Shown here in pieces: positions 5,513-12,977 of a stretch of 17,050 nucleotides of DNA. Position numbers and translations under genes: made by a program. Under the pieces are notes generated by a model that searched no databases, was not told where the DNA came from, and saw only the letters and a program-made list of their open reading frames with translations. The stretch's first letter is position 1, and each line of letters begins with the position of its first letter. The stretch lies in NCBI GenBank assembly GCA_964422725.1, contig CAYRCC010000045.1, positions 1 to 17,050 on the forward strand, read 5' to 3'. Source of the DNA: CAKSNH01 sp964422725. GTDB lineage: Bacteria > Bacillota > Clostridia > UBA1381.

Positions 5513-7720
5513 ATGAAAAAGTTATATATAATTGATGATTTGAAAGCAAATACGGATTTTGAAAAGGTAATGCGTGCGATTGGGTGCAAGAGTGATAAAG
5601 CGGATTTTGCGGACTTTAAAAGGGAATTTAATTTTGTGTGTATTGAGGCCGCGAGAGTTATGAAACCTGTTGGTATTATTGGGTTTGGCAGACTTACGGA
5701 AGAAACCGCGACGGAAAAATATCCGCCGGACAGCAGAGTTATTTATGCTGTAATCAGTATCGGTGACGAATTGCATAAGCACAGCAGCAGTGCATTTGCG
5801 GACGGCAGTTATATACGCGGTCTGCTGTATAATGCGGTTGCGGATACGGTGCTGTTTTCGTTTGAGGAACAGCTGAAAAGCAAGCTTGAGGATATTTGCC
5901 GAGAGAATAATGTAGGTATCGGCGCAAGACTTGAAATTTCGCGTGATGTTTCCGTTAAAGTACAGAAAGAGGCTTGGCGGCAGCTTGAACTTAAAGAAAG
6001 ATTCGGGATTGACATTACAGACGGCTATATGTTTGACCCAATCAAAACGCTGTGTCAGGTGTTCGCGGTTACCGATGATACAGCGTGCTTTAATGCACAC
6101 CACAATTGCGGTGAATGTCCTAATGTTGACTGCAATTTCCGTATCGGCGATAAGGCGCGGATATATGTAAGTCAAAACGGCAGAAAAGATGTACTGTATT
6201 TGCGGAAAAACGAACCGCTGTCGGAGGTACTTGCACGCGGCGGTTATGCCGTAAATGCAGTATGTGGCGGAAACGGGCGGTGCGGAAAATGCGCTGTGAG
6301 GGTTATCGGCGGGGACATACCGATTTGCCGAAAAGATTCGGAGGTGTTTTCGCAAGGCGAGTTAAATGACGGGTGGCGGCTTGCGTGTAAGCTGTACCCG
6401 AAAAACGGGATTACTGTTGAATTGAAGTCTGAAGAAAAATTTGATGTGCTGAGTGAATATGTATCAGGTGCAAATGTAAAAGCCGATATATGCGAAAACG
6501 AAAGAAAATCGAAAAAATATGAAGTTGCGGCGGATATAGGAACTACCACCGTTGTATTGCAATTGTCGGACAGTGCTGACGGCAGAATATGCCATACGGT
6601 GTCGCAATTGAATCATCAGCGGCGGTACGGCGCAGATGTGGTATCACGTATAAATGCCGCTGTGTCAGGCAGTGCGGACGATTTGAAGGCGATTATAAGG
6701 AATGATTTAAAAAACGGAATTGAAACGCTGTGTGCCGAGTATGGAGTTGAAACGCGGCAGCTTGAGCGGATTGCTGTGAGTGCAAACACGACTATGCTGC
6801 ATCTGCTTATGGGATATGACTGCAAAACGCTCGGTCAGTATCCGTTTACGCCTGTAAGCATCGGCTTGACGACAGGTGCGGCGGATAAAATAACGGGTAT
6901 ATCTTCCGGTGCCGATGTTGTGCTGCTGCCGGGGATTTCGGCTTATGTCGGTGCGGATATAGTTTCGGGACTGTATGCGTGCGGATTTGACAGGTCGGAC
7001 GATGTCTGTATGCTGATTGATTTGGGGACTAACGGAGAAATGGCACTCGGCAACCGCGATAAAATTCTGGTTGCTTCGACAGCCGCCGGACCGGCATTTG
7101 AAGGCGGAAATATTAAATGCGGTATAGGAAGTGTTGAGGGTGCTGTTTGCTCGGCGGTGCTGAACGGCGAAAGTGTACGGGTGCGGACAATAGGGAATAA
7201 GTCGCCTGTGGGAATTTGCGGAACAGGTGTTGCGGAATTGACGGCGGAGCTTTTGCGTGAGGGGTTTATTGACAAAACGGGACTGCTCAATGCGCGTTAC
7301 TTTGACAGCGGATTTACGGTTGCAAAAACGATGGACGGTCGGGATATAGTATTTACCCAAAAGGATATAAGAGAGTTTCAGATGGCGAAAGCCGCAATAA
7401 GAGCCGGAACGGAGATATTGCTGAGAAGATACGGCATTACAGGTACACAGGTGTCGAGAGTGTATATTGCCGGCGGTTTTGGATATGCGCTCGATGTGCG
7501 AAGTGCTGTAGGTGTCGGTATGATACCGTCGGAATTTGAAAATCGTGTTTCGGCTTGCGGAAACACCTCACTTGCCGGAGCTGTAAAATTTTTAAGGGAT
7601 AAGCAGGCGAAAAAAACGGTTGAGAAAATTGTTGAGGTGTCCGAAGAAATAAGTCTGTCGCTGGACGATGAGTTTAATGAATTATATTTAAAGTCGATGA
7701 TGTTTTCTGATGTTGACTGA
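5513..7720 (+). CDS. Corrinoid protein reductive activator (RACo-like ASKHA ATPase) fused to a MetH-activation-like domain
   Basis: A 735-residue protein starting at the ATG at 5513; the binding site (AGCGGA, close to the ATG) is weak and an in-frame ATG at 5456 lies inside the HD-GYP gene. Residues about 1-210 resemble the vitamin B12-dependent methionine synthase activation domain (ELHKHS at 86-91, a GY pair at 171-172) and end with a Cys cluster at 199, 202 and 207. Residues about 215-305 are a plant-type [2Fe-2S] ferredoxin domain with CGGNGRCGKC (Cys251, 257, 260) and Cys292. Residues about 335-700 are the ASKHA ATPase/DUF4445 region with phosphate motifs ADIGTTT (340-346) and IDLGTNGE (502-509), then GICGTG and the adenosine motif YIAGGFG. 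RACo proteins use ATP to drive reduction of inactive Co(II) corrinoids to Co(I). The N-terminal domain suggests the target is cobalamin-dependent methionine synthase, which is not in the window. Reductase function is family-based; the target is inference. Confidence 0.85.
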   Translation: MKKLYIIDDLKANTDFEKVMRAIGCKSDKADFADFKREFNFVCIEAARVMKPVGIIGFGRLTEETATEKYPPDSRVIYAVISIGDELHKHSSSAFADGSYIRGLLYNAVADTVLFSFEEQLKSKLEDICRENNVGIGARLEISRDVSVKVQKEAWRQLELKERFGIDITDGYMFDPIKTLCQVFAVTDDTACFNAHHNCGECPNVDCNFRIGDKARIYVSQNGRKDVLYLRKNEPLSEVLARGGYAVNAVCGGNGRCGKCAVRVIGGDIPICRKDSEVFSQGELNDGWRLACKLYPKNGITVELKSEEKFDVLSEYVSGANVKADICENERKSKKYEVAADIGTTTVVLQLSDSADGRICHTVSQLNHQRRYGADVVSRINAAVSGSADDLKAIIRNDLKNGIETLCAEYGVETRQLERIAVSANTTMLHLLMGYDCKTLGQYPFTPVSIGLTTGAADKITGISSGADVVLLPGISAYVGADIVSGLYACGFDRSDDVCMLIDLGTNGEMALGNRDKILVASTAAGPAFEGGNIKCGIGSVEGAVCSAVLNGESVRVRTIGNKSPVGICGTGVAELTAELLREGFIDKTGLLNARYFDSGFTVAKTMDGRDIVFTQKDIREFQMAKAAIRAGTEILLRRYGITGTQVSRVYIAGGFGYALDVRSAVGVGMIPSEFENRVSACGNTSLAGAVKFLRDKQAKKTVEKIVEVSEEISLSLDDEFNELYLKSMMFSDVD

Positions 7721-7745
7721 AAAATAAGTATAGGAGGACTCGGTT

Positions 7746-9200
7746 ATGAAAAGAATTATACTTTGCATGCTGACGGCATTGATGCTGTTTCAGTCTGTCG
7801 TGTACGCGGGTGATTTAAGTGATTGGGCAAAAGATGACTACGCTGCGGCAAGCTGTGCGGGACTTGTAAGCTACGATGTGGTTATTAAAAATGTCGGTGA
7901 AAATATTACTCGCGGAGAATTTTGCTCTCTTGCGGTCAACCTTTATAATGCGCTGTCCGGCGAACCATTGCCGACACCTGATGTTTTTCCGTTTGAGGAC
8001 AGCATATCGTATCCGGTGGCACAGGCGTATTCACTGGGAATAGTGACGGGTGTTTCGGACACCGAGTTTGCGCCGAACGAGCCTATAACGAGGGAACAAA
8101 TAGCAACGGTGATTTCGGCTGTGATGTCAAAATGCGGAATTGATATTGCGCTTAACAAAAATGACAAAAAACTGACGGCTAAATTCGATGACCGCGCCGA
8201 TATACACGAGTGGGCAATAAATTCCGCGGTTGTACTGCTTAAATACGATATATTGAGCGGCGTGGACGAAAACACGCTTGCGCCGACCGGCAGTGCAACG
8301 CGTGAACAGGCAATAGCATTGGTAAACAGGACATATAGCAAATTTGCCGGTAATGATGCGGATAAACAGGTACTGCCGACAATAACCGCGCCGAAAAACG
8401 GCGACACTGTATCGGGTGATGTTGTTTTTAAGTGGGATAAAAACAGTAATGCGAAAAAATATAGGCTGATAGTGAAGGATAGCTTGGGAAACGCAAAAAT
8501 AGTGTATACTACAGCAAAAAATACCGCAACAATACCTGTTTCAAAGTTTGAAAACGAAAAAAAATACACAGCGGTTCTGCAATCTGAAACGGAGAAAATG
8601 AAAACGTTCAGTCTGCCTGTTGATTTTGCCGTCAAAGCAAATGGCGGCGAACAAGCCGCACCGCAGCCGACATCGGGCGGAGGGAAAGCGGCAGAAAGCG
8701 ATAAGGAGCTGAGGGTATTTGAAAGCGGATTCTATTTTTCCGATAAAGCCGAGGCGATGAAGTATATGAGCAATATTACGGTTGACGTGTGGAAAATTAA
8801 TGCCGACGGTGAAAAGTACGCCTCGACACTTACTTTGACGGTCAACAGAAATCTTGCCGACGATGTAAAGAGTATTTTCAGGGAAATATTTGAGGATTCC
8901 GAAAAATTCCCGATAAAATCGGCGGGCGGTTTTCAGTGGCGCAACAGTGCGTCCGGCAGAATCTCACAGCACAGCTACGGTACTTGTATCGACATTAACC
9001 CGAATGAAAACTATTATGTGAGTACGAGCGGTAAAGCACTCAGCGGTTCATACTGGAAACCCGACGATGACCCGTACTCGATAACGGAGGACGGTATAGT
9101 TGTGCGTACATTTGCAAAGTATGGTTTTCTGTGGGGCGGAAATGCGTGGGGTGAGCACAGCTCAAAGGATTATATGCATTTTACATATCTGGGAAACTGA
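7746..9200 (+). CDS. Secreted SLH-domain protein with M15 (VanY/D-Ala-D-Ala carboxypeptidase-like) peptidase domain
   Basis: A 484-residue exported protein; AGGAGG at 7732-7737 sits 8 bases before the ATG. Residues 1-21 are a signal peptide (likely cleavage after VYA). Three S-layer homology repeats follow (about 24-70, 80-135 and 146-200), recognised by ITRGEF, ITREQI and ATREQA, and would hold the protein to secondary cell-wall polymer. Residues about 210-295 look like a fibronectin-III-type beta domain, followed by a Gly/Pro/Gln-rich linker. The C-terminal domain carries SQHSYGTCIDIN (His409, Asp416) and WGGNAWGEHSSKDYMHF (Asp475, His478), the zinc-ligand pattern of M15 peptidases of the M15_4 type. 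It should cut a peptide bond in peptidoglycan stem peptides, either D-Ala-D-Ala or L-Ala-D-Glu; the sequence does not decide which. It lies 25 bases after the activator gene and is last in the operon. Confidence 0.92.
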   Translation: MKRIILCMLTALMLFQSVVYAGDLSDWAKDDYAAASCAGLVSYDVVIKNVGENITRGEFCSLAVNLYNALSGEPLPTPDVFPFEDSISYPVAQAYSLGIVTGVSDTEFAPNEPITREQIATVISAVMSKCGIDIALNKNDKKLTAKFDDRADIHEWAINSAVVLLKYDILSGVDENTLAPTGSATREQAIALVNRTYSKFAGNDADKQVLPTITAPKNGDTVSGDVVFKWDKNSNAKKYRLIVKDSLGNAKIVYTTAKNTATIPVSKFENEKKYTAVLQSETEKMKTFSLPVDFAVKANGGEQAAPQPTSGGGKAAESDKELRVFESGFYFSDKAEAMKYMSNITVDVWKINADGEKYASTLTLTVNRNLADDVKSIFREIFEDSEKFPIKSAGGFQWRNSASGRISQHSYGTCIDINPNENYYVSTSGKALSGSYWKPDDDPYSITEDGIVVRTFAKYGFLWGGNAWGEHSSKDYMHFTYLGN

Positions 9201-9209
9201 GGCGGAAAT

Positions 9210-9246
9210 GCTGTTTACATAAAGGTCTGCAGTAAAACGGCTTTTT
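9210..9246 (+). terminator. Terminator of the HD-GYP/activator/SLH operon
   Basis: GCTGTTTAC (9210-9218) pairs with GTAAAACGGC (9232-9241), giving 9 bp with one bulged A and one G-U pair. The loop is 13 bases and TTTTT follows at 9242-9246. It begins 10 bases after the stop codon. Confidence 0.75.
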
Positions 9247-9290
9247 AAAAAATATTGCATAAAAAACTCCCAAAATATAGCTAAATCATA

Positions 9291-9337
9291 AATTGCCCCC
9301 AAAAGTCAGATAGGACATCCGGCTGTTGGGGGCAATT
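9291..9337 (-). terminator. Strong hairpin between convergent genes, possible MATE-gene terminator
   Basis: AATTGCCCCC (9291-9300) pairs perfectly with GGGGGCAATT (9328-9337), extended by two A-T pairs to 12 bp, with a 23-base loop. It lies 45 bases after the MATE stop on the minus strand. After the stem the minus strand reads TATGATTTAG, with no clean T-run, so it may be an imperfect terminator or an mRNA 3'-end stabiliser. Confidence 0.5.
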
Positions 9338-9381
9338 CAAAATTATAAGTTTCAAATTTTCCGCAAAAACGAGTAATTTGT

Positions 9382-10728
9382 TTATATTTTTATATTTATC
9401 CATTTGCCGAGCCTGAAACGCGTATATGCAAAAATGTATCTGGCTATTTGGTCGCCCATAACACCGAACCATATACCGATTATGCCCATATTGAAAACGT
9501 AGCAGAAAAGATATGACACAAGCGTACGGATAATTGTTACGCTGACGGTTGAGGCAACGGCGGTGTAAAGCGTGTCGCCGGCACCGCGCAGACAACCCAT
9601 ATATATAACCTGTCTTATCTGGAACAGAACCACAAATATGATAATATGCATTATCGAAACGCCTATATCCACAATTTCCTTTTCTTTGAAAAACATACTC
9701 ATAAGCGGTTTTGCACCTAAAAAGTATATAACGGCAAGTGCAAGTGAAATCATTCCGCCTATCATCTGGCATGCCGCGCCGTACTCTTTTGCACTGTCCG
9801 GCTTTTTCTCGCCCAGACTTTTGCCTATAAGAGCAACGGCGGCAGATTGCAGTCCGTCGCCGAACGAAAACGAAAGTCCCATAATATTCATAGCGATTTG
9901 GTGCGCCGCCATTGCGGAATTACCCTGATGTGCCGCCATAATAGCGGTTGACATAAATCCAACTCTTATCAGAAACTGTTCCAGAAAAACACTGTAGCTT
10001 ATACTTATAATGTTTTTCAGTGCCTGCAGTGACGGGCGTATTTTTTCGTTTATTATGTATGTAATACTGACAAATACGTTTGATTTCACTATCGAAGCAA
10101 TACTCATTATGCACGATACCACCGTGCCGAGGACTGTAGCTATAGCCGCGCCTTGTATGCCGAGTGCCGGAAAACCGCAGTGTCCCTCAATCAGAAAGTA
10201 ATTAAATATTATATTAATTGTGTTTGACGTGATATTTGTACGCATAGTTATTTTGGTATTGCCGACACCGCGCTGTGCCGAGTTGATACACATTTGAATA
10301 CAGTTGAAAATCATACCTCCCATAATAATTTTGTAGTATGACACCGCATCGGCGTGTGTTTCCGGAGAAGAACCGCATACACGGATAATCGGTGAGGCAA
10401 ACGCGACAATTATAATGCCGAGTATTACTGATAGGAAAACTATGAGTATTACAGCGGTAAAAAGTATCGAATTTGCTTCGCGGCGCTTATTTTCGCCGAA
10501 ACGCCGAGCAATTAATGCCGACAGTGCAACGTTTAGTGCGATAAAAACCGAAAGTCCCATAAATTTCGGCTGTGTGGTGAGTCCGACGGCGGCAACAGCG
10601 TTTGAACCGAGTGAGCTGACCATAAACGAATCCACCAAACCGGCAAAGGCTACAAAAAACGATTCGATTATAGCCGGCACAGCCATATTCAGTGTTGTAC
10701 GTATGGTATTTTTGCTGTAGTGTGTCAT
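9382..10728 (-). CDS. MATE family multidrug/metabolite efflux transporter
   Basis: A 448-residue membrane protein of the usual MATE length, with about 12 hydrophobic helices arranged as two similar halves of six. Family features include MAVPAIIESFFVAFAGLVD near the start, VAAVGLTTQP at the helix 1-2 region, RGVGNTK in the first half and its counterpart RGAGDT in the second, and MAAHQIAMNI. MATE proteins export organic cations, toxic compounds or metabolites in exchange for Na+ or H+; the substrate here is unknown. The start at 10728 has only a weak binding site (AAAGAGA, on the far side of normal spacing). The gene is transcribed divergently from the AraC-type regulator and convergently with the SLH gene, so it is a single-gene unit. 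Regulation by the AraC protein is possible but has no sequence support. Confidence 0.93.
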   Translation of the reverse strand: MTHYSKNTIRTTLNMAVPAIIESFFVAFAGLVDSFMVSSLGSNAVAAVGLTTQPKFMGLSVFIALNVALSALIARRFGENKRREANSILFTAVILIVFLSVILGIIIVAFASPIIRVCGSSPETHADAVSYYKIIMGGMIFNCIQMCINSAQRGVGNTKITMRTNITSNTINIIFNYFLIEGHCGFPALGIQGAAIATVLGTVVSCIMSIASIVKSNVFVSITYIINEKIRPSLQALKNIISISYSVFLEQFLIRVGFMSTAIMAAHQGNSAMAAHQIAMNIMGLSFSFGDGLQSAAVALIGKSLGEKKPDSAKEYGAACQMIGGMISLALAVIYFLGAKPLMSMFFKEKEIVDIGVSIMHIIIFVVLFQIRQVIYMGCLRGAGDTLYTAVASTVSVTIIRTLVSYLFCYVFNMGIIGIWFGVMGDQIARYIFAYTRFRLGKWINIKI

Positions 10729-10767
10729 TGTTAAAAATCATCTCTTTTCAAAGTTATTGATACAATA

Positions 10768-10795
10768 AGTATATCACCAAAAAAAATCCTGTCAA
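10768..10795 (-). promoter_or_regulatory. Promoter of the MATE gene
   Basis: On the minus strand a perfect TTGACA (10795-10790) and TATACT (10773-10768) are separated by 16 bp. The spacer contains a run of eight Ts. The predicted start gives a leader of about 33 nt. Confidence 0.75.
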
Positions 10796-10848
10796 GTTTT
10801 CGACGAAACGATGTTTTTTGTGTAGGCAGCTGTGGAAAAGAAAGTTTA

Positions 10849-10877
10849 TTTACAAAATCGGTGTTTGATGATATAAT
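10849..10877 (+). promoter_or_regulatory. Promoter of the AraC-type regulator gene
   Basis: TTTACA at 10849-10854 and a perfect TATAAT at 10872-10877 have a 17-bp spacer. The predicted start near 10884 gives a leader of about 77 nt. It lies back-to-back with the MATE promoter, their -35 boxes about 53 bases apart. Confidence 0.75.
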
Positions 10878-10960
10878 AATATTTGACAAGATACAGACTG
10901 TAGACAAAATGTCGGCAGTTTAAGAATATAAATTATTAAACAATGTCGGAGATGATACTG

Positions 10961-11674
10961 ATGGGTAAGGTTGGGTATTCTTATAATACGCTTGAGGAGC
11001 GCTATTGTGATGTGTGCCGGATTGATACGGGAAAAATAGAACAGCTTTTGAAAAGCGGAAGTGTCGATATATGCAGAGAAACGTTAATGTCGTTTTTTGA
11101 AGAAATAGGCTTCTTTGCTATAAAATCACTGCTTATGCGGTTGTATGTTGCGATGGATATTTACATAATTGTGTGCACTTTTTCGAGAGAACTGGGCATA
11201 CCCAATGAAGTGTTTGTCGAAAAGTACGGAAGTATAGACGATATCGAAAAGAATCTTACCGATTTTGACGGTGCGACAGAGTTCTTTGTTGAAATGCTTG
11301 AGCAGTGTGTGAAATGGCGCATAGAATTTTCGCGCGGCAACGCAAATGAGGCAATTCACAGAGCACAGGAGTATATAGATGAAAATTATGTCAGTGAGGA
11401 AGTATCGCTGAAAAATGTTGCCGCGTTTGTAAATCTCAGTCCTACATATTTCAGCGCATTGTTTAAAAAGGAAACGGGAATGAATTTCTCGGATTATTTG
11501 ACAAAGGTAAGAATGGAAAAAGCAAAGGAGCTGCTTTGCCGTACATCGAAATTGGTGAGTGAAATAGCGTATGAAGTCGGCTTTAACGATTACAGATATT
11601 TCGGACAGCTGTTTAAAAAATATACCGGTCAGACACCGCGCGAATTTCAGTGTAGCAGCAACAAGGTGCTCTAG
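10961..11674 (+). CDS. AraC family transcriptional regulator
   Basis: A 237-residue protein. I chose the ATG at 10961 because GGAG (10948-10951) is 9 bases upstream; an in-frame ATG at 10943 would add six residues. The C-terminal 100 residues (about 130-230) form the double helix-turn-helix of the AraC/XylS family: EEVSLKNVAAFVNLSPTYFS, LFKKETGMNFSDYL, then VSEIAYEVGFNDYRYFGQLF and the KKYTGQTPREF ending. Residues 1-125 are mostly helical and I do not recognise a sensor family; there is no cupin-type sugar pocket and no response-regulator receiver domain, though the segment before the HTH resembles that of YesN-like proteins. The gene sits 191 bases upstream of the sugar ABC importer in the same direction. 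A role as activator of that importer is inferred from this position and from the direct repeats in the importer promoter. Confidence 0.92.
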   Translation: MGKVGYSYNTLEERYCDVCRIDTGKIEQLLKSGSVDICRETLMSFFEEIGFFAIKSLLMRLYVAMDIYIIVCTFSRELGIPNEVFVEKYGSIDDIEKNLTDFDGATEFFVEMLEQCVKWRIEFSRGNANEAIHRAQEYIDENYVSEEVSLKNVAAFVNLSPTYFSALFKKETGMNFSDYLTKVRMEKAKELLCRTSKLVSEIAYEVGFNDYRYFGQLFKKYTGQTPREFQCSSNKVL

Positions 11675-11733
11675 AGTCGGTGTGCTGTATCTTTTCGGTT
11701 TTGTCCGCACAGACTGCTATCCGAGATTTGAAT

Positions 11734-11788
11734 CATAAAATTTTAAACATCATAAGATTTTAAACATATTGCTTAAAATTTTTAATAT
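11734..11788 (+). repeat. Three 17-bp direct repeats in the importer promoter, candidate AraC-protein operator
   Basis: CATAAAATTTTAAACAT (11734-11750) is followed without a gap by CATAAGATTTTAAACAT (11751-11767, one mismatch). A third, looser copy, CTTAAAATTTTTAATAT (11772-11788), matches the first at 14 of 17 positions. The third copy is offset 21 bp from the second, two helical turns, and reaches into the -35 position. AraC-type regulators commonly bind direct half-sites of about 17 bp adjoining the -35, so this is a good operator candidate. The DNA is very AT-rich, which weakens the case for the third copy. Confidence 0.6.
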
Positions 11789-11805
11789 TAATTGCCTGAA
11801 ATTTA

Positions 11806-11814
11806 TGCTATAAT
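11806..11814 (+). promoter_or_regulatory. Extended -10 promoter of the sugar ABC importer operon
   Basis: TGC directly precedes a perfect TATAAT at 11809-11814. The expected -35 position, 17 bp upstream (11786-11791), reads TATTAA, a poor match. The start would be near 11821, with a leader of about 45 nt. A good -10 with a bad -35 and upstream repeats suggests an activator-dependent promoter. Confidence 0.72.
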
Positions 11815-11865
11815 GACAATACAAAGTTCGGAAAGAACAAATTAGTTTTGAGGAGGACGATTAAA

Positions 11866-12882
11866 ATGTTCAAATTCAAGAAATTATTTTCACTTATTGC
11901 GGCGGCAACGCTATGTGTTTCACTTGCGGCTTGCGGCGGCGGTGAGCAAGGCGGCTCAAGCGATTCACAGGCAGGCTCAAATGCAAACTCAAGCACATCG
12001 GGCGATTTGATAAAGGTAGGTATTATCAATAACGACCCTAACGAATCCGGTTACCGCACTGCGAACGATAAGGATATGAAGTATACGTTTACAAAGGAGA
12101 ACGGATTTGACGCGTCGTTTGCGTACAGTTTGAAGAATGACGAGCAGATCGGATTTGCTCAGAAATTCATTCAGGACGAGGTTGACTATTTGCTGTTGTC
12201 GGCGGCTGATACGGCAGGCTGGGATACGGTTCTCAAAGATGCTAAAGATGCCGGCGTAAAGGTTATTCTTTTCGACAGAACTGTTGATGCGGACGAAAGC
12301 TTGTATGAGGCTTCGATTGTTTCGGATATGGCAAAAGAGGGTGAAACAGCGGTTGAATGGCTGAAAGGTCAGGGACTTGAAAAATATGAGATTATCCATT
12401 TGCAGGGTGTAATGGGTTCTGCGGCTCAGAAAGGCCGTTCGGGTGCTCTTGATGCGGCATCGTCAGAACTTGGCTGGACACTTGTAACACAGCAGACAGC
12501 TGAATGGAACGCCGAAAAATCACAGCAGATTGTACAGTCTGTAATAGATTCCGGCAAATCGTTTAACGTTATCTATGCTGAAAATGACGATATGGCAAAG
12601 GGTGCGGTTGCGGCTCTCGATAAAGCAAACATCACACACGGTGTGGGCAAAGACGTAATAGTTATGGGCTTTGACTGCAACAAGTGGGCACTTGAAGAAC
12701 TTCTTTCAAAGAACTGGAACTATGACGGTCAGTGCAACCCATTCCAGGCATCGTACATCAAGGATATCATTGATACTCTTGAAAAGGGCGGCAAGATTGA
12801 ACAGAAGACTGTAGTTATGGAAGAAAAAGGCTTTGATGCCGAAAAGATTACACAGGCAGATGTTGACCAGTACGGTATCTGA
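11866..12882 (+). CDS. ytfQ: Sugar ABC transporter substrate-binding lipoprotein (YtfQ-like)
   Basis: A 338-residue lipoprotein; AGGAGG at 11851-11856 lies 9 bases before the ATG. The signal peptide ends in the lipobox LAAC, so Cys23 is lipidated and the protein is tethered outside the membrane. A Gly/Ser-rich linker (24-46) leads to a periplasmic-binding-protein type I domain. Segments such as DTAGWDTVLKDAKDAGV, ILFDRTVDADESLY, QGVMGSAAQKGR and YAENDDMAKGAV match, as I recall it, the E. coli galactofuranose-binding protein YtfQ (TGWEPVLKEAKDA, LLDRSID, QGTVGASVAIDR, YAHNDDM). It delivers a sugar to the importer encoded directly downstream. Galactofuranose is the analogy; arabinofuranose or fructose, as with Bifidobacterium FruE, remain possible. 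It is first in the operon and is separated from the ATPase gene by a hairpin. Confidence 0.9.
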   Translation: MFKFKKLFSLIAAATLCVSLAACGGGEQGGSSDSQAGSNANSSTSGDLIKVGIINNDPNESGYRTANDKDMKYTFTKENGFDASFAYSLKNDEQIGFAQKFIQDEVDYLLLSAADTAGWDTVLKDAKDAGVKVILFDRTVDADESLYEASIVSDMAKEGETAVEWLKGQGLEKYEIIHLQGVMGSAAQKGRSGALDAASSELGWTLVTQQTAEWNAEKSQQIVQSVIDSGKSFNVIYAENDDMAKGAVAALDKANITHGVGKDVIVMGFDCNKWALEELLSKNWNYDGQCNPFQASYIKDIIDTLEKGGKIEQKTVVMEEKGFDAEKITQADVDQYGI

Positions 12883-12924
12883 TACTGAGTATTACATAGT
12901 TGATTTATAAAGCAAATTAAGAAA

Positions 12925-12977
12925 GCGCGGTGGGAAAACGTATGGATAAAATCCGTATAACCTGCCGCGCGATTTTT
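12925..12977 (+). terminator. Intra-operon hairpin with T-run (partial terminator)
   Basis: GCGCGGTGGG (12925-12934) pairs with CCTGCCGCGC (12961-12970), 10 bp with two G-U pairs. Nested inside, 12940-12947 pairs with 12951-12958 for 8 bp around a three-A loop. GATTTTT follows. It lies 42 bases after the binding-protein stop and before the ATPase gene, where sugar ABC operons often carry a leaky terminator or RNA-stabilising stem that keeps the binding protein in excess. Confidence 0.75.

Noticed and set aside
5522..6355. 277-codon open frame on the minus strand
   Set aside because: It lies fully antisense to the corrinoid activator gene, whose domains and catalytic motifs are clear. The antisense translation has no recognisable domain and no binding site.
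6707..7360. 217-codon open frame on the minus strand
   Set aside because: Antisense to the ASKHA domain; composition is that of a shadow frame, with no family motif.
7943..8635. 230-codon open frame on the minus strand
   Set aside because: Antisense to the SLH repeats; rich in Ser/Phe/Val as expected from a reverse frame, with no start signal.
9281..9772. 163-codon minus-strand frame overlapping the end of the MATE gene
   Set aside because: The MATE frame through the same DNA has proper transmembrane helices; this one has scattered Cys/Arg and no domain.
10883..10911. Second promoter with TTGACA at 10883-10888 for the AraC-type gene
   Set aside because: No acceptable -10 at 16-18 bp spacing (AAAATG); the TTTACA/TATAAT promoter just upstream is far better.
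11675..11715. Hairpin after the AraC-type gene as its terminator
   Set aside because: Nine pairs with a two-base bulge and a 21-base loop, no T-run afterwards; could be chance.
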